A DNA stretch of 38,869 nt from Nanosynbacter sp. (GTDB taxonomy: Bacteria > Patescibacteriota > Saccharimonadia > Saccharimonadales > Saccharimonadaceae), in contig JABZJS010000008.1 of the NCBI GenBank assembly GCA_015257665.1, forward strand, positions 1 through 38,869, in the 5' to 3' direction. Below, in pieces: positions 1 through 7,921 of the stretch. The notes below the pieces were generated by a model. It was not told the origin of the DNA, ran no database searches, and saw only the letters and a program-made list of their open reading frames with translations. The first letter of the stretch is position 1, and each line of letters opens with the position of its first letter. A program made the translations under genes and the position numbers.

Positions 1-41
1 AGGCGCGAGCCCGAACCACCTGCCAAAATAATACCTTTCAT
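1..41 (-). CDS. rfbA: Glucose-1-phosphate thymidylyltransferase, N-terminal fragment
   Basis: Only the first 13 codons lie in the window; the gene runs off the left edge. Read on the minus strand they give MKGIILAGGSGSR, the N-terminal nucleotide-binding signature (GGxGxR) of RfbA/RmlA, which makes dTDP-glucose from dTTP and glucose-1-phosphate. An AAAGGAG ribosome binding site lies 9 nt upstream (51-57). The family call is also supported by rfbB, rfbC and rfbD a few hundred bases away on the same strand, which would complete the four-step dTDP-L-rhamnose pathway. A general sugar-1-phosphate nucleotidyltransferase (GlmU or GalU type) cannot be excluded from so few residues. Confidence 0.75.
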   Translation of the reverse strand, partial: MKGIILAGGSGSR

Positions 42-237
42 ACGTAAAACTCCTTTTTTGAAACCATACACTTATCATAACAGATATAGTTAATAGTACC
101 ATATCCCAAAACATGATGCGAATATGACATTGTAGAGATTCTACCCACAGCGGGACTAGCAAAGAGACTTGTTGATACATCACCATTAGTATATTATTGT
201 GTACACAATAAAAGCTAAAGATCAAAAGGGAACCCAT

Positions 238-822
238 ATGGCAAATCGTGCATACCTGTATTCAATTGACCGAAAACCATACACAGATGATGATATTGAC
301 AAAGCCCGAATAGTTGATATATCTGAATATAACTGGGGTATGCCAATTGTATACGAAATTCTGCTGAGCGCTAAAACAGAGATTGTTGATTCGATATTAT
401 TTAATAGTCTTGAAGAGAAAGGCAAGACGCTACCACTTGCTCTCATTGCTGATTATAAACGTGGTGTAGATCGACTCGAAATGTTCTTTGCTAATATAAA
501 GGAACACATTGACGATCAGATGGTTGCTGAGACACTCGCTTTTTTGCGCAATGAGAAAAACGCTCAGCAGTATTTTTTGCTTGAGGCGGGCGAACTCTAT
601 TCATTACTGGCGGACGGCGAAGCAGGTATGATAGCAGAAAACCGTGATTTATGCGAAGGAATCAGAAATGATGAAGATGACTCTGGAGTCGCCCAGGTCT
701 ACAGTTACTTTGTTAATCAGCAGATTTCCTTGGGTGACACACAAATCCTCGATCAGATTAATAATATACGCTGGTCTAATATACTCTACTTTCATTTTAG
801 CAATAAAGATAAAGAAGCATAG
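238..822 (+). CDS. Small protein of unknown function, starting MANRAYLYS
   Basis: A 194-residue soluble, acidic protein with no signal peptide or membrane segment. I chose ATG 238 because AAGGGA lies 7 nt upstream; an in-frame start at 199 would add 13 residues but has no ribosome binding site. The N-terminus (MANRAYLYS) recalls a family of uncharacterised bacterial proteins that begin MANRSYLY (I think DUF7822; from memory, unverified). The rest is rich in Glu, Asp and Leu and looks helical. It stands alone on the plus strand between rfbD and rfbA, both on the minus strand, so it interrupts the rhamnose gene group. No function can be assigned. Confidence 0.75.
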   Translation: MANRAYLYSIDRKPYTDDDIDKARIVDISEYNWGMPIVYEILLSAKTEIVDSILFNSLEEKGKTLPLALIADYKRGVDRLEMFFANIKEHIDDQMVAETLAFLRNEKNAQQYFLLEAGELYSLLADGEAGMIAENRDLCEGIRNDEDDSGVAQVYSYFVNQQISLGDTQILDQINNIRWSNILYFHFSNKDKEA

Positions 823-847
823 CACGCAGTAGTATATTAAGCTTAGA

Positions 848-886
848 TATAGAATCTCTCGTCACATGGCAGGGATTCTGTATTTT
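848..886 (+). terminator. Probable rho-independent terminator after the 238-822 gene
   Basis: A 12-bp stem with two G-U pairs (848-859 with 871-882, core AGAATC/GATTCT) is followed by TTTT. It lies 25 nt past the stop codon of the plus-strand gene. The T tract is short, so termination strength is uncertain. Confidence 0.5.
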
Positions 887-933
887 AAAGAGTATATTTA
901 TTTTTATAGAGTTTTGCTAGATGATGACGCTCG

Positions 934-1791
934 CTAGTGAATATTTTGAGCGACATATTCGCGTAGTGCCTCGCGCCAGTCTTGGCTGACAAAGCCAGTC
1001 GCATGAAGTTTATCAAGACTGAGGTCACTATTGAGCGGTCGTGGTGCGACGCCGGGCTTATTAGCAAAATACTCGGCGGTGGTTGTATCTGTTACTGGTA
1101 AGTCATCACGCCCTGCCAAGGCAAAGATCTGCCGCGTGATGTCTGCCCAGCTTACCAGTGGACCACTATTTGTTACATTGTAGGTACCGTATGGTGCCTT
1201 GTTCTCTACTAAGTAGTCAATCGCCCGTGCAATTTCTGGCGTGAAGCTCAGGCGACCGATTTGGTCTGCTACTACTGTTGGTGCGATATTTTTTGCGGCC
1301 AAACCGAGCATCGTTGTCACGAAGTTTTTACCGTCGCCGATCACCCAGCTGGTGCGGACAATATAGTGCCGTGGTGTGGTGCTCGCAGCAATATCGCCCG
1401 CTGCTTTGGATGCACCATAGACACTTAAAGGGCTAAATAGCTCATCTTCGGTATGCGGTGCTATCTCACCATCAAAAACATAATCGCTTGACACATGAAC
1501 CAAGGTAATGTCTCGCTCGGAGCAGATACGAGCAAGCTGTCCCACCGCTTGGGCATTGATGCGCCAGGCTGCTGCGCGGCCCTCCGATGTTTCTGCGCCG
1601 TCAACATTGGTATAAGCAGCAGTGTTAATAATTGTCTTAATACCGGACCAGTCGAAGGTTGCAATAGCTGCTGCGTCACAGAGGTTAAGGTCATTATGCC
1701 CAACCGCCCGAGCACTAGGGTATTGCTGCTGCATTGCTTTGGCCAATTGCCCGTTGGCACCAATGATGAGGGTAGAGGTGTAATCTGTCAT
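934..1791 (-). CDS. rfbD: dTDP-4-dehydrorhamnose reductase
   Basis: A 285-residue short-chain dehydrogenase/reductase that performs the last step of dTDP-L-rhamnose synthesis, the NAD(P)H-dependent reduction of dTDP-4-dehydro-L-rhamnose. The N-terminal Rossmann motif GANGQLAKAM binds the cofactor, and the catalytic YxxxK appears as YGASK, preceded by an HVSSDYVFDG segment typical of RmlD. Start 1791 is chosen because GAAAGGAAG lies upstream; an open frame continues to 1896 but overlaps rfbC and lacks family similarity. It is the last gene of the rfbB-Nudix-rfbC-rfbD run, 17 nt after rfbC. Length is normal for the family. Confidence 0.95.
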   Translation of the reverse strand: MTDYTSTLIIGANGQLAKAMQQQYPSARAVGHNDLNLCDAAAIATFDWSGIKTIINTAAYTNVDGAETSEGRAAAWRINAQAVGQLARICSERDITLVHVSSDYVFDGEIAPHTEDELFSPLSVYGASKAAGDIAASTTPRHYIVRTSWVIGDGKNFVTTMLGLAAKNIAPTVVADQIGRLSFTPEIARAIDYLVENKAPYGTYNVTNSGPLVSWADITRQIFALAGRDDLPVTDTTTAEYFANKPGVAPRPLNSDLSLDKLHATGFVSQDWREALREYVAQNIH

Positions 1792-1808
1792 GCACGCTTC
1801 CTTTCTTT

Positions 1809-2378
1809 TTATAATTCCATTGGCTGTACGTCGCGCAGGAGTGGGTGCGCAGCATCTTTGTGCGAGATGATCGCCTGATCTTTGCCAAGTGGCCACGCAA
1901 TATCTAGCGCTGGGTCAAAGAGATTGACAAAGGTATACTGCGCATCTGGTGACCAATGGGCGTCAACCAGGTAGGTATATGCCACATTATCGTCCAGTGT
2001 CTGGTAACCATTTGCCACGCCCTTGGGTACAAACACTGCTGTACCAGGATTAATTTCTACAGAGAATGTGTGGCCGAAGGTTGGGCCTTGGCGCACATCA
2101 CACCATGCACCGAACACGCGGCCATTGGCGGTACTAATGAACTTGTTCCAGGGCTCGGCGTGTAGACCACGTGTTGCACCAGCTTTGTCATTAAAGCTGA
2201 TATTGTTTTGTACAATGGTAAAGGCGGGTAGCCCCAGCGCTTCCATCTTCTCCTTCTGGTAATTTTCTTTAAACCACCCACGGTTGTCACCATGGACAGG
2301 CAGTTTAATGACGAATAGCCCTGGAATTGGCGATTCAGTCACGGTAAGGTCGTTGTAGCTTGATGGGTCGAAATTCAT
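1809..2378 (-). CDS. rfbC: dTDP-4-dehydrorhamnose 3,5-epimerase
   Basis: A 189-residue cupin-fold epimerase acting between RfbB and RfbD. Visible family features are the N-terminal IPGLFVIKLPVHGDNRGWFKE stretch (split here only for description: PGLFVI then DNRGWFKE), RGLHAEP carrying the catalytic His, VFVPKGVANGYQ, and YLVDAHWSPDAQ. The active-site motif RGLHAEPWNK differs from the common RGLHYQ form, placing it in a divergent branch. Start 2378 has AAAGGAG 6 nt upstream. Its ATG overlaps the TGA of the Nudix gene as ATGA, so the two are probably translationally coupled. Confidence 0.93.
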   Translation of the reverse strand: MNFDPSSYNDLTVTESPIPGLFVIKLPVHGDNRGWFKENYQKEKMEALGLPAFTIVQNNISFNDKAGATRGLHAEPWNKFISTANGRVFGAWCDVRQGPTFGHTFSVEINPGTAVFVPKGVANGYQTLDDNVAYTYLVDAHWSPDAQYTFVNLFDPALDIAWPLGKDQAIISHKDAAHPLLRDVQPMEL

Positions 2379-2923
2379 GCGTTCTCCTTTCGCCATATAT
2401 GATAATAATGGAGGCCAGCTAGTGTCTGGCAGTCGTTAATATCGCCTTGGGTAATAAGTTGGTTAATCTCCTCGTTGGTGAAGAACCGCATATCGCTGAA
2501 TACTTCATCCGATTGTTCTTTGTTACCACCAAAAGACAGATCTCGTGCCAAGCACACCGCCATTTTCTCTGTCATTAGGCCGTTGCATACATATGCTTCA
2601 CCGAGCTTCTCCCACGACTGGGCAACAATACCAGTCTCTTCCTCTAGCTCACGCTTGGAGGCGGTGAGCAGATCTTCGCCGTCACCACCGCCACCAGGCA
2701 ATTCCCAGCCAAAACTCTGTGATGGATAACGGAAGCCGCGCACCAGGTAGATTCGCTCATGCTCGTCGACAGCGACGACCATACACGAGTTTCGCGACTC
2801 CATATAGCCGTATACACCCAGGTTACCTGCGCGGTCGCGTGTTTGGTCTTCGTGGATGGTGATCCAGGGGTTTTGGTAGGCGATCTTGCTACTCACGCGA
2901 GTTTTACTGGGGGCGTCAGGCAT
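2375..2923 (-). CDS. Nudix hydrolase, ADP-ribose pyrophosphatase type
   Basis: A 182-residue Nudix hydrolase. Residues about 77-99 match the Nudix box G-x5-E-x7-RExxEExG exactly, with RELEEETG as the metal-binding core. The upstream GWELPGG and the whole layout match the ADP-ribose or nucleotide-sugar diphosphatase subfamily. The gene begins 4 nt after rfbB stops and overlaps rfbC by 4 nt, so it is a true member of the rhamnose operon. Inference: it may hydrolyse a nucleoside diphosphate sugar and so control or clean up pathway intermediates, but the substrate cannot be read from sequence. AAGGAC lies upstream of the ATG. Confidence 0.92.
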   Translation of the reverse strand: MPDAPSKTRVSSKIAYQNPWITIHEDQTRDRAGNLGVYGYMESRNSCMVVAVDEHERIYLVRGFRYPSQSFGWELPGGGGDGEDLLTASKRELEEETGIVAQSWEKLGEAYVCNGLMTEKMAVCLARDLSFGGNKEQSDEVFSDMRFFTNEEINQLITQGDINDCQTLAGLHYYHIWRKENA

Positions 2924-2927
2924 TGGC

Positions 2928-3938
2928 TTATTGTCCTTGCTTAGCGTAGGTTGCTTCTACAGCGGCTTTTTGGGCTTGCCACCAGTCGCGGTTGGTAGTA
3001 TACCACTCAATGGTTTGGCGTAGGCCATTAGCCATGCCATCTTGGTCGGTATATTGTGGTTGCCAGCCAAGCTCGCGGCGCAGCTTGCTCGAGTCCATCG
3101 CATAGCGCATGTCGTGGCCGGGGCGATCGTTGACATGCTCGTACCAGTCCTTGCCTTTACCCATTAAGTCGCAGATCATCTCAATCACCGCTTTGTTATT
3201 GACGTGGTCGTTATCTGCACCAATGATGTAGGTGTCGCCCAGCGTGCCTTTTTCGAGAATCAAATGCACCGCTGAGTTATGGTCATCGACATGGATCCAA
3301 TCGCGTACCTGTTCGCCCGTGCCATAGAGCTTTGGTTTGATGTCACTTAGGATGTTAGTGATTTGCCGCGGGATAAATTTCTCGATGTGTTGGCGGGGGC
3401 CGTAGTTGTTGGAGCAGTTGCTAATCGTCGCCTTCACACCAAAGCTGCGAATCCAGGCGCGGACCAGCATATCGCTCGACGCCTTAGTGCTCGAGTAGGG
3501 GCTGGATGGGTTGTATGGTGTTTCCTCAGTAAAGCGGTTTGGATCGTCCAGTGCTAGATCGCCAAACACTTCATCGGTACTAATGTGATGGAGGCGCTTG
3601 TTATGGTTACGCACTGCTTGCAAAATAGTGTACGTGCCATACACGTTGGTGTCGAGAAAAGGCTTTGGGTCGCGCAGTGAGTTATCGTTATGACTCTCCG
3701 CCGCAAAGTGGACAACGATATCCGTCTCGGCAATTAAGCGATCCATCAGTTCGGCATCGCAAATATCGCCCTGCACGAAGGTAATCTGCTCGCGCACTCC
3801 ATCGAGGTTGTGCGGGTTCGCAGCATATGTCATCTTATCGACGACAGTGATTTCATATTCCGGCTTGTGATGAACGGTATAATGTACGAAGTTCGAGCCA
3901 ATGAACCCCGCACCACCGGTGATAAGCAGTTTTGTCAT
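2928..3938 (-). CDS. rfbB: dTDP-glucose 4,6-dehydratase
   Basis: A 336-residue extended short-chain dehydrogenase, converting dTDP-glucose to dTDP-4-dehydro-6-deoxyglucose with bound NAD. Motifs: GGAGFIGSN near the N-terminus, HFAAESHNDNS, HISTDEVFGD with the catalytic Asp-Glu pair, YSSTKASSD (YxxxK), and NCSNNYGPRQ. The frame is open to 4247, but the real start is ATG 3938, where homology begins and where a -10 box TATAAT ends 6 nt upstream with no Shine-Dalgarno site, which suggests a leaderless mRNA. First gene of the rhamnose operon; divergent from the nucleotidyltransferase at 4047. Confidence 0.96.
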   Translation of the reverse strand: MTKLLITGGAGFIGSNFVHYTVHHKPEYEITVVDKMTYAANPHNLDGVREQITFVQGDICDAELMDRLIAETDIVVHFAAESHNDNSLRDPKPFLDTNVYGTYTILQAVRNHNKRLHHISTDEVFGDLALDDPNRFTEETPYNPSSPYSSTKASSDMLVRAWIRSFGVKATISNCSNNYGPRQHIEKFIPRQITNILSDIKPKLYGTGEQVRDWIHVDDHNSAVHLILEKGTLGDTYIIGADNDHVNNKAVIEMICDLMGKGKDWYEHVNDRPGHDMRYAMDSSKLRRELGWQPQYTDQDGMANGLRQTIEWYTTNRDWWQAQKAAVEATYAKQGQ

Positions 3939-3944
3939 AGCTGT

Positions 3945-3974
3945 ATTATAGCGTGAAATAGGGGATGGTGTCGA
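3945..3974 (-). promoter_or_regulatory. rfbB promoter, predicted leaderless
   Basis: On the minus strand, -35 TCGACA (3974-3969), an 18-nt spacer, then -10 TATAAT (3950-3945), then 6 nt to the rfbB ATG at 3938. Transcription should start at or within 1-2 nt of the A of ATG. Confidence 0.8.
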
Positions 3975-3992
3975 GATATACAAGAGTAATGG

Positions 3993-3998
3993 TATAAT
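3993..3998 (+). promoter_or_regulatory. -10 element of the nucleotidyltransferase gene
   Basis: An extended -10, TGG-TATAAT, lies about 48 nt before ATG 4047. This gives a leader of roughly 40 nt that carries the AAGGAG site. No convincing -35 is seen. It is divergent from the rfbB promoter, whose -35 lies only 19 nt away. Confidence 0.6.
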
Positions 3999-4046
3999 AT
4001 AGCAACAGAAGCTCTCTAATGATAAACAACAAGGAGATATAATAAA

Positions 4047-4478
4047 ATGCGAGTAGTGATTGTCAGTGGTTATTTTAACCCGCTCCATGGTGGGCATATC
4101 GATATGATCGAAGCAGCTGCCGCAATGGGCGATAAACTTATTGTTATTGTCAACAACGACAAGCAACAATTGCTGAAAAAAGGCAAAATTATCCTCAATG
4201 AAAGCAATCGCCTGCGTCTCATGCGTGCTCTCAAAGGTGTTGATCAAGTGATTCTATCGATCGACGAAGATCCCACACAAATCAAATCACTCGAGATGGT
4301 TGCTGGCCAATATCCTGGCGACCAACTTATTTTTGCCAACGGCGGTGATCGTGACACGGAAAAAGCTATTCCTGAAGCAGAAGTGTGTAAAAAATACAAT
4401 ATAGAAATGCGCTTCGACGCCGGCGAAGGTAAACCAGATTCCTCAACTCGTATCAATAAAGCGACTGGCCAAGAATAG
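4047..4478 (+). CDS. Adenylyl-/cytidylyltransferase-like protein
   Basis: A 143-residue protein of the HxGH nucleotidyltransferase superfamily (TagD, RfaE C-terminal domain, phosphopantetheine adenylyltransferase). The nucleotide-binding motif is HGGH (residues 14-17) in the context GYFNPLHGGH, and DSSTRI near the C-terminus corresponds to the ISSTxI motif. It should join CTP or ATP to a phosphorylated sugar or alcohol. Its position between rfbB and galE suggests a role in activated-sugar supply, but the substrate is unknown. AAGGAGAT lies 8 nt before the ATG. It is transcribed away from rfbB and closed by the terminator at 4518. Confidence 0.88.
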   Translation: MRVVIVSGYFNPLHGGHIDMIEAAAAMGDKLIVIVNNDKQQLLKKGKIILNESNRLRLMRALKGVDQVILSIDEDPTQIKSLEMVAGQYPGDQLIFANGGDRDTEKAIPEAEVCKKYNIEMRFDAGEGKPDSSTRINKATGQE

Positions 4479-4517
4479 TAGGCGTCTAAACCAGACCTTG
4501 CTATTTTTGCAGTAACA

Positions 4518-4550
4518 AAGCAGCCCAATATCTATGGGCTGTTTATTATT
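4518..4550 (+). terminator. Rho-independent terminator
   Basis: A 10-bp stem with one G-U pair (AAGCAGCCCA with TGGGCTGTTT, 4518-4527 and 4535-4544) and a 7-nt loop, followed by a T-rich run. It lies 39 nt after the nucleotidyltransferase stop codon. Confidence 0.8.
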
Positions 4551-4697
4551 TCTATAGATTAACTTTGCAGGCAACAATAGTTTGTATACATTTATTACTC
4601 AGATATGCAAAAGTATATAGCAAGAAGTTTACGCTTTGAATAATAAAATTATTGTATGAACAAATAATATACTCAGTTTGAATATAATAAACATTTT

Positions 4698-4729
4698 GTT
4701 CATTGCATAATACCCTCATGGGGTATTAT
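4698..4729. repeat. Palindromic intergenic element, copy A
   Basis: GTTCATTGCA followed by a perfect 9-bp hairpin ATAATACCC-TCATG-GGGTATTAT (4707-4729). It is closely similar to the element at 19144-19184 (same GTTCATTGCA, AATAC and ATGGGGTATT blocks). It starts 8 nt downstream of the galE stop codon. There is no T tract on the galE strand, so it is not a classical terminator; it may act as a 3' mRNA structure or be a dispersed repeat. Confidence 0.6.
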
Positions 4730-4736
4730 CTAAATT

Positions 4737-5759
4737 TTAATTCTTATAACCATTTGGGTTGTGAGACTGCCATCGCCAGGAGTCTTCACAGGCTTGTTCG
4801 ATGGACAATTCTGCTTGCCAACCAAGCTCCTGCTGTGCCTTACTACAGTCGGCATAGCAAGCTGCAATATCACCAGCTCGGCGTGGTTTTATCTTATATG
4901 GAATGGTATGTTTGCACGCTTTGCTAAAGGCTCTAATGATTTCCAGGACAGAAGTGCCATGGCCAGTACCAAGGTTATAGGTATGCTCACCAGGCTGCAT
5001 GTGCGATAGAGCAGCCACATGCCCTTTAGCGAGGTCGACAACGTGAATGTAGTCGCGTACACCAGTACCGTCGGGCGTGTCGTAGTCGTCACCAAATACA
5101 CCAACGCTTTGCAATTTTCCAACTGCAACTTGTGCAACATAGGGCAGGAGATTATTAGGGATGCCATTTGGATCTTCGCCAATCATACCTGATATATGCG
5201 CACCAATCGGATTAAAGTAGCGCAAGATGGTCGCTTGGAAGTCGGGGTGCGCTGTGCAATAGTCACGAATGATCTGCTCGATCATATATTTCGTCCAGCC
5301 GTATGGATTAGTAATGCCGGTGCCAGTGCGTGATGATTCAGTGAGTGGCAATGACTCTGGTGTGCCATAGACCGTCGCAGAGCTTGAGAAAACAAGTCGA
5401 TGCACCCCATGTTGTCGCATTGCAGCTAAGAGGGTGAGGGTTGAGCTAAGATTGCAGTCATAGTATTCCAGCGGTTTCTCAACCGACTCACCAACTGCCT
5501 TGAGTCCAGCAAAGTGAATCACAGCACTGATATCATACTTAGTAAAAATCGCATCGAGTGCCGATCGGTCACGCACATCAGCTTCGACAAAGGGGATAGT
5601 TGTGCCGGTAATTGTTTCGACGCGCTGCAGGCTTTCACGGCTGGCATTGGCGAGGTTGTCAATAACGACGACGTCAAATCCTGCCGCAATAAGTTCAATA
5701 ATGGTGTGGCTGCCAATATACCCAGCGCCACCAGTGACTAAAATCGTTTCTCTACTCAT
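4737..5759 (-). CDS. galE: UDP-glucose 4-epimerase
   Basis: A 340-residue NAD-dependent epimerase interconverting UDP-glucose and UDP-galactose (or the N-acetyl forms). Motifs: GGAGYIGSH near the N-terminus, HFAGLKAVGES, FSSSATVYG, YGWTK (YxxxK), RYFNPIGAH and GVRDYIHVVDLA, all classical GalE. Start 5759 is the family start; the open frame upstream to 5831 is non-homologous. A -10 TATACT ends 7 nt before the ATG with no ribosome binding site, so a leaderless or near-leaderless mRNA is likely. Single-gene unit, flanked by the terminator and palindrome at 4518-4729 on its 3' side. Length is typical. Confidence 0.96.
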   Translation of the reverse strand: MSRETILVTGGAGYIGSHTIIELIAAGFDVVVIDNLANASRESLQRVETITGTTIPFVEADVRDRSALDAIFTKYDISAVIHFAGLKAVGESVEKPLEYYDCNLSSTLTLLAAMRQHGVHRLVFSSSATVYGTPESLPLTESSRTGTGITNPYGWTKYMIEQIIRDYCTAHPDFQATILRYFNPIGAHISGMIGEDPNGIPNNLLPYVAQVAVGKLQSVGVFGDDYDTPDGTGVRDYIHVVDLAKGHVAALSHMQPGEHTYNLGTGHGTSVLEIIRAFSKACKHTIPYKIKPRRAGDIAACYADCSKAQQELGWQAELSIEQACEDSWRWQSHNPNGYKN

Positions 5760-5766
5760 ATCATCT

Positions 5767-5795
5767 AGTATACCTCTTCGTCGAAAAAATGTCGA
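5767..5795 (-). promoter_or_regulatory. galE promoter
   Basis: Minus strand: -35 TCGACA (5795-5790), 17-nt spacer, -10 TATACT (5772-5767), 7 nt to the ATG. The -35 hexamer is identical to that of rfbB. Confidence 0.75.
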
Positions 5796-6055
5796 ACATA
5801 TCGTATTATCTTCGTCTATAAGTATGAGCATATCGGCTTAACTATTGCTGAGAATAAGCACTGCATTCGTTCTTGCTTTTTCTGTCGTTTTTCTCTATCT
5901 TTTATGGGTAAAGTGCTATTGATGTAAAAACGCCAACACAATCTAACAGAGAAAAATCATTGTAATTTTTACATTCTTGCAAAATTATTTAAAAATGAGA
6001 GTACACTAGAAGGCAAAGACTATAGCGTCATAATACAAGAGGAAAGGAAAAACCT

Positions 6056-7882
6056 ATGTGTGGAATAGTTGGATATATCGGAACGCGGCCAGCGCAGGGT
6101 GTACTGCTGACGGAGCTCAAGCGGCTTGAATATCGCGGATATGATAGTGCCGGTATTGTTACACTCGACAAGGATGCTGCGCCAACATTACTTCGAACAA
6201 AAGGTAAGGTGGCTGCGCTGAATGAGCTCACAGCTCGCCACAAGACGACTGATACGGTTGGCATTGGTCACACTCGCTGGGCAACCCACGGGGCACCCAG
6301 CAAACGCAATGCTCATCCGCATCAGGTGGGGCAGATCTACGTTGTACATAACGGCATTATCGAGAACTATCAGGCGCTCAAGACAATGCTTGCAGCACAC
6401 GAGTATGAATTTAAGAGTGATACTGACACTGAAGTATTGACGGCGCTCATTGACTACCTGCACAAGCAAGCACCAGACCTCTTGGCGGCAGTGCGAGGTG
6501 CGCTCAAAATGGTGGTAGGCACGTATGGTTTAGCAGTTGTTCAAGCGAATGACCCTGATGAGATTATTGTGGCGCGCAAGGGTAGTCCGCTCATTGTTGG
6601 GCTCGGCGATGGCGAAACGTACATTGCCAGTGATGCATCGGCCTTGGTGGGGTATACCAACCAAGTGGTCTATCTGCATGATGGCGAAGTAGGGCGCTGC
6701 ACTCGCACTGGCCTCGAGCTCCAAACGACGGATTCGCAAGTGGTTGACGTGCAAGTAGAGACGCTAGAGATGGACTTGCAAGCTATTCAAAAACAAGGGT
6801 ACGACCACTTTCTCCTCAAAGAAATATTTGAGCAGCCGACTAGCCTTGCGGCAACGCTGGCCGGGCGTGTGATTGTCGCACAGCGCTATGCCAGGCTGGG
6901 CGGCATAGGTCTGAGTGATACTGCATTGCGGCAGATTAAGCATGTGATGATTGTGGGCTGTGGCACGGCGTATTTTGCGGGTATGCAGGCTAGTTATTTT
7001 ATTGAGCAACTGACTGATGATGTAACAGTAAGTGTAGAGATTGCTAGTGAGCTGCGCTACCGAGCATATAACATCCCCGAGCATACCGTTGCGCTCATTG
7101 TGAGCCAGAGTGGTGAGACGGCCGATACATTGGCCTGTCTGACGGAACTCAAACGACGGGGTGTGACGTGCCTTGGTGTCGTCAATGCAGTGGGGAGCAC
7201 GATTGCGCGCGAAGTTGACGGTGGAGTATATGTACACGTGGGGGCAGAGATCAGTGTGGCCAGCACCAAGGCCTTTACTTCGCAAGTGGCAGCAATGACG
7301 ATCTTTGGCCTTATGCTCGCAGCAGCCAAGGGAACGAACCCACAACTGATAGGTGAGTTTATCAACGAGCTTGAGATGCTACCAGCCGAGATTGAAAAAA
7401 CGCTGGCTAAGCAAGCTGATAGCGTCAAAAACATCGCACATAATTATGCCCACTATAATCATGCGCTCTATATTGGTCGCGATACACTCTACCCAGCTGC
7501 ACTTGAAGGCGCACTTAAGCTTAAGGAGGTAAGCTATATTCATGCTGAAGCCTATGCAGCAGGTGAGCTCAAGCATGGGCCAATTGCCCTGATCGACGAT
7601 CATTTCTTCGAAGTGTGTTATTTGCAGGACAACTGGCTGTACGAAAAATCGCAGAGTAATTTGATAGAGATGAATGCACGTGGTGCTCATGCAATTGTTA
7701 TTACCGATACGGATAAACGCGTACCTGCCGAGACAGTGGTGCGTGTTGCAACTAAGCTGCAGCACCTCACGCCAATTTTGTTTAATGTTATATCACAGCT
7801 TTTTGCTTACTATATGGCAGTAGAGCGGGGGCACGATGTCGACCAGCCGCGCAATCTTGCCAAGAGTGTGACGGTGGAGTAA
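6056..7882 (+). CDS. glmS: Glutamine--fructose-6-phosphate aminotransferase (isomerizing)
   Basis: A 608-residue full-length GlmS, which makes glucosamine-6-phosphate from fructose-6-phosphate and glutamine and so feeds peptidoglycan and surface amino sugars. The N-terminus MCGIVGYIG exposes the catalytic Cys2 of the class II amidotransferase domain; RWATHG and HNGIIENY are glutaminase motifs. Two SIS domains follow (VGCGTAYFAG, SQSGETADT, STKAFTSQ), and the C-terminus ends LAKSVTVE as in the family. AGGAAAGG lies before the ATG. Possible -10 boxes are TACACT near 6003 and CATAAT near 6031. I see no glmS ribozyme core in the 296-nt upstream gap. Confidence 0.97.
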   Translation: MCGIVGYIGTRPAQGVLLTELKRLEYRGYDSAGIVTLDKDAAPTLLRTKGKVAALNELTARHKTTDTVGIGHTRWATHGAPSKRNAHPHQVGQIYVVHNGIIENYQALKTMLAAHEYEFKSDTDTEVLTALIDYLHKQAPDLLAAVRGALKMVVGTYGLAVVQANDPDEIIVARKGSPLIVGLGDGETYIASDASALVGYTNQVVYLHDGEVGRCTRTGLELQTTDSQVVDVQVETLEMDLQAIQKQGYDHFLLKEIFEQPTSLAATLAGRVIVAQRYARLGGIGLSDTALRQIKHVMIVGCGTAYFAGMQASYFIEQLTDDVTVSVEIASELRYRAYNIPEHTVALIVSQSGETADTLACLTELKRRGVTCLGVVNAVGSTIAREVDGGVYVHVGAEISVASTKAFTSQVAAMTIFGLMLAAAKGTNPQLIGEFINELEMLPAEIEKTLAKQADSVKNIAHNYAHYNHALYIGRDTLYPAALEGALKLKEVSYIHAEAYAAGELKHGPIALIDDHFFEVCYLQDNWLYEKSQSNLIEMNARGAHAIVITDTDKRVPAETVVRVATKLQHLTPILFNVISQLFAYYMAVERGHDVDQPRNLAKSVTVE

Positions 7883-7909
7883 GGTATAGGTAAAATCTCT
7901 CCTTTGCGC

Positions 7910-7915
7910 TACACT
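7910..7915 (+). promoter_or_regulatory. -10 element of the glycosyltransferase gene, predicted leaderless
   Basis: TACACT ends 6 nt before ATG 7922, in a 39-nt gap after glmS. There is no Shine-Dalgarno sequence and no clear -35. Confidence 0.6.
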
Positions 7916-7921
7916 GATACT

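Noticed and set aside
5760..6055. A glmS ribozyme or riboswitch
   Set aside because: The gap is AT-rich, and I find no P1/P2 core pairing or known conserved ribozyme segment; only promoter-like boxes and a ribosome binding site.
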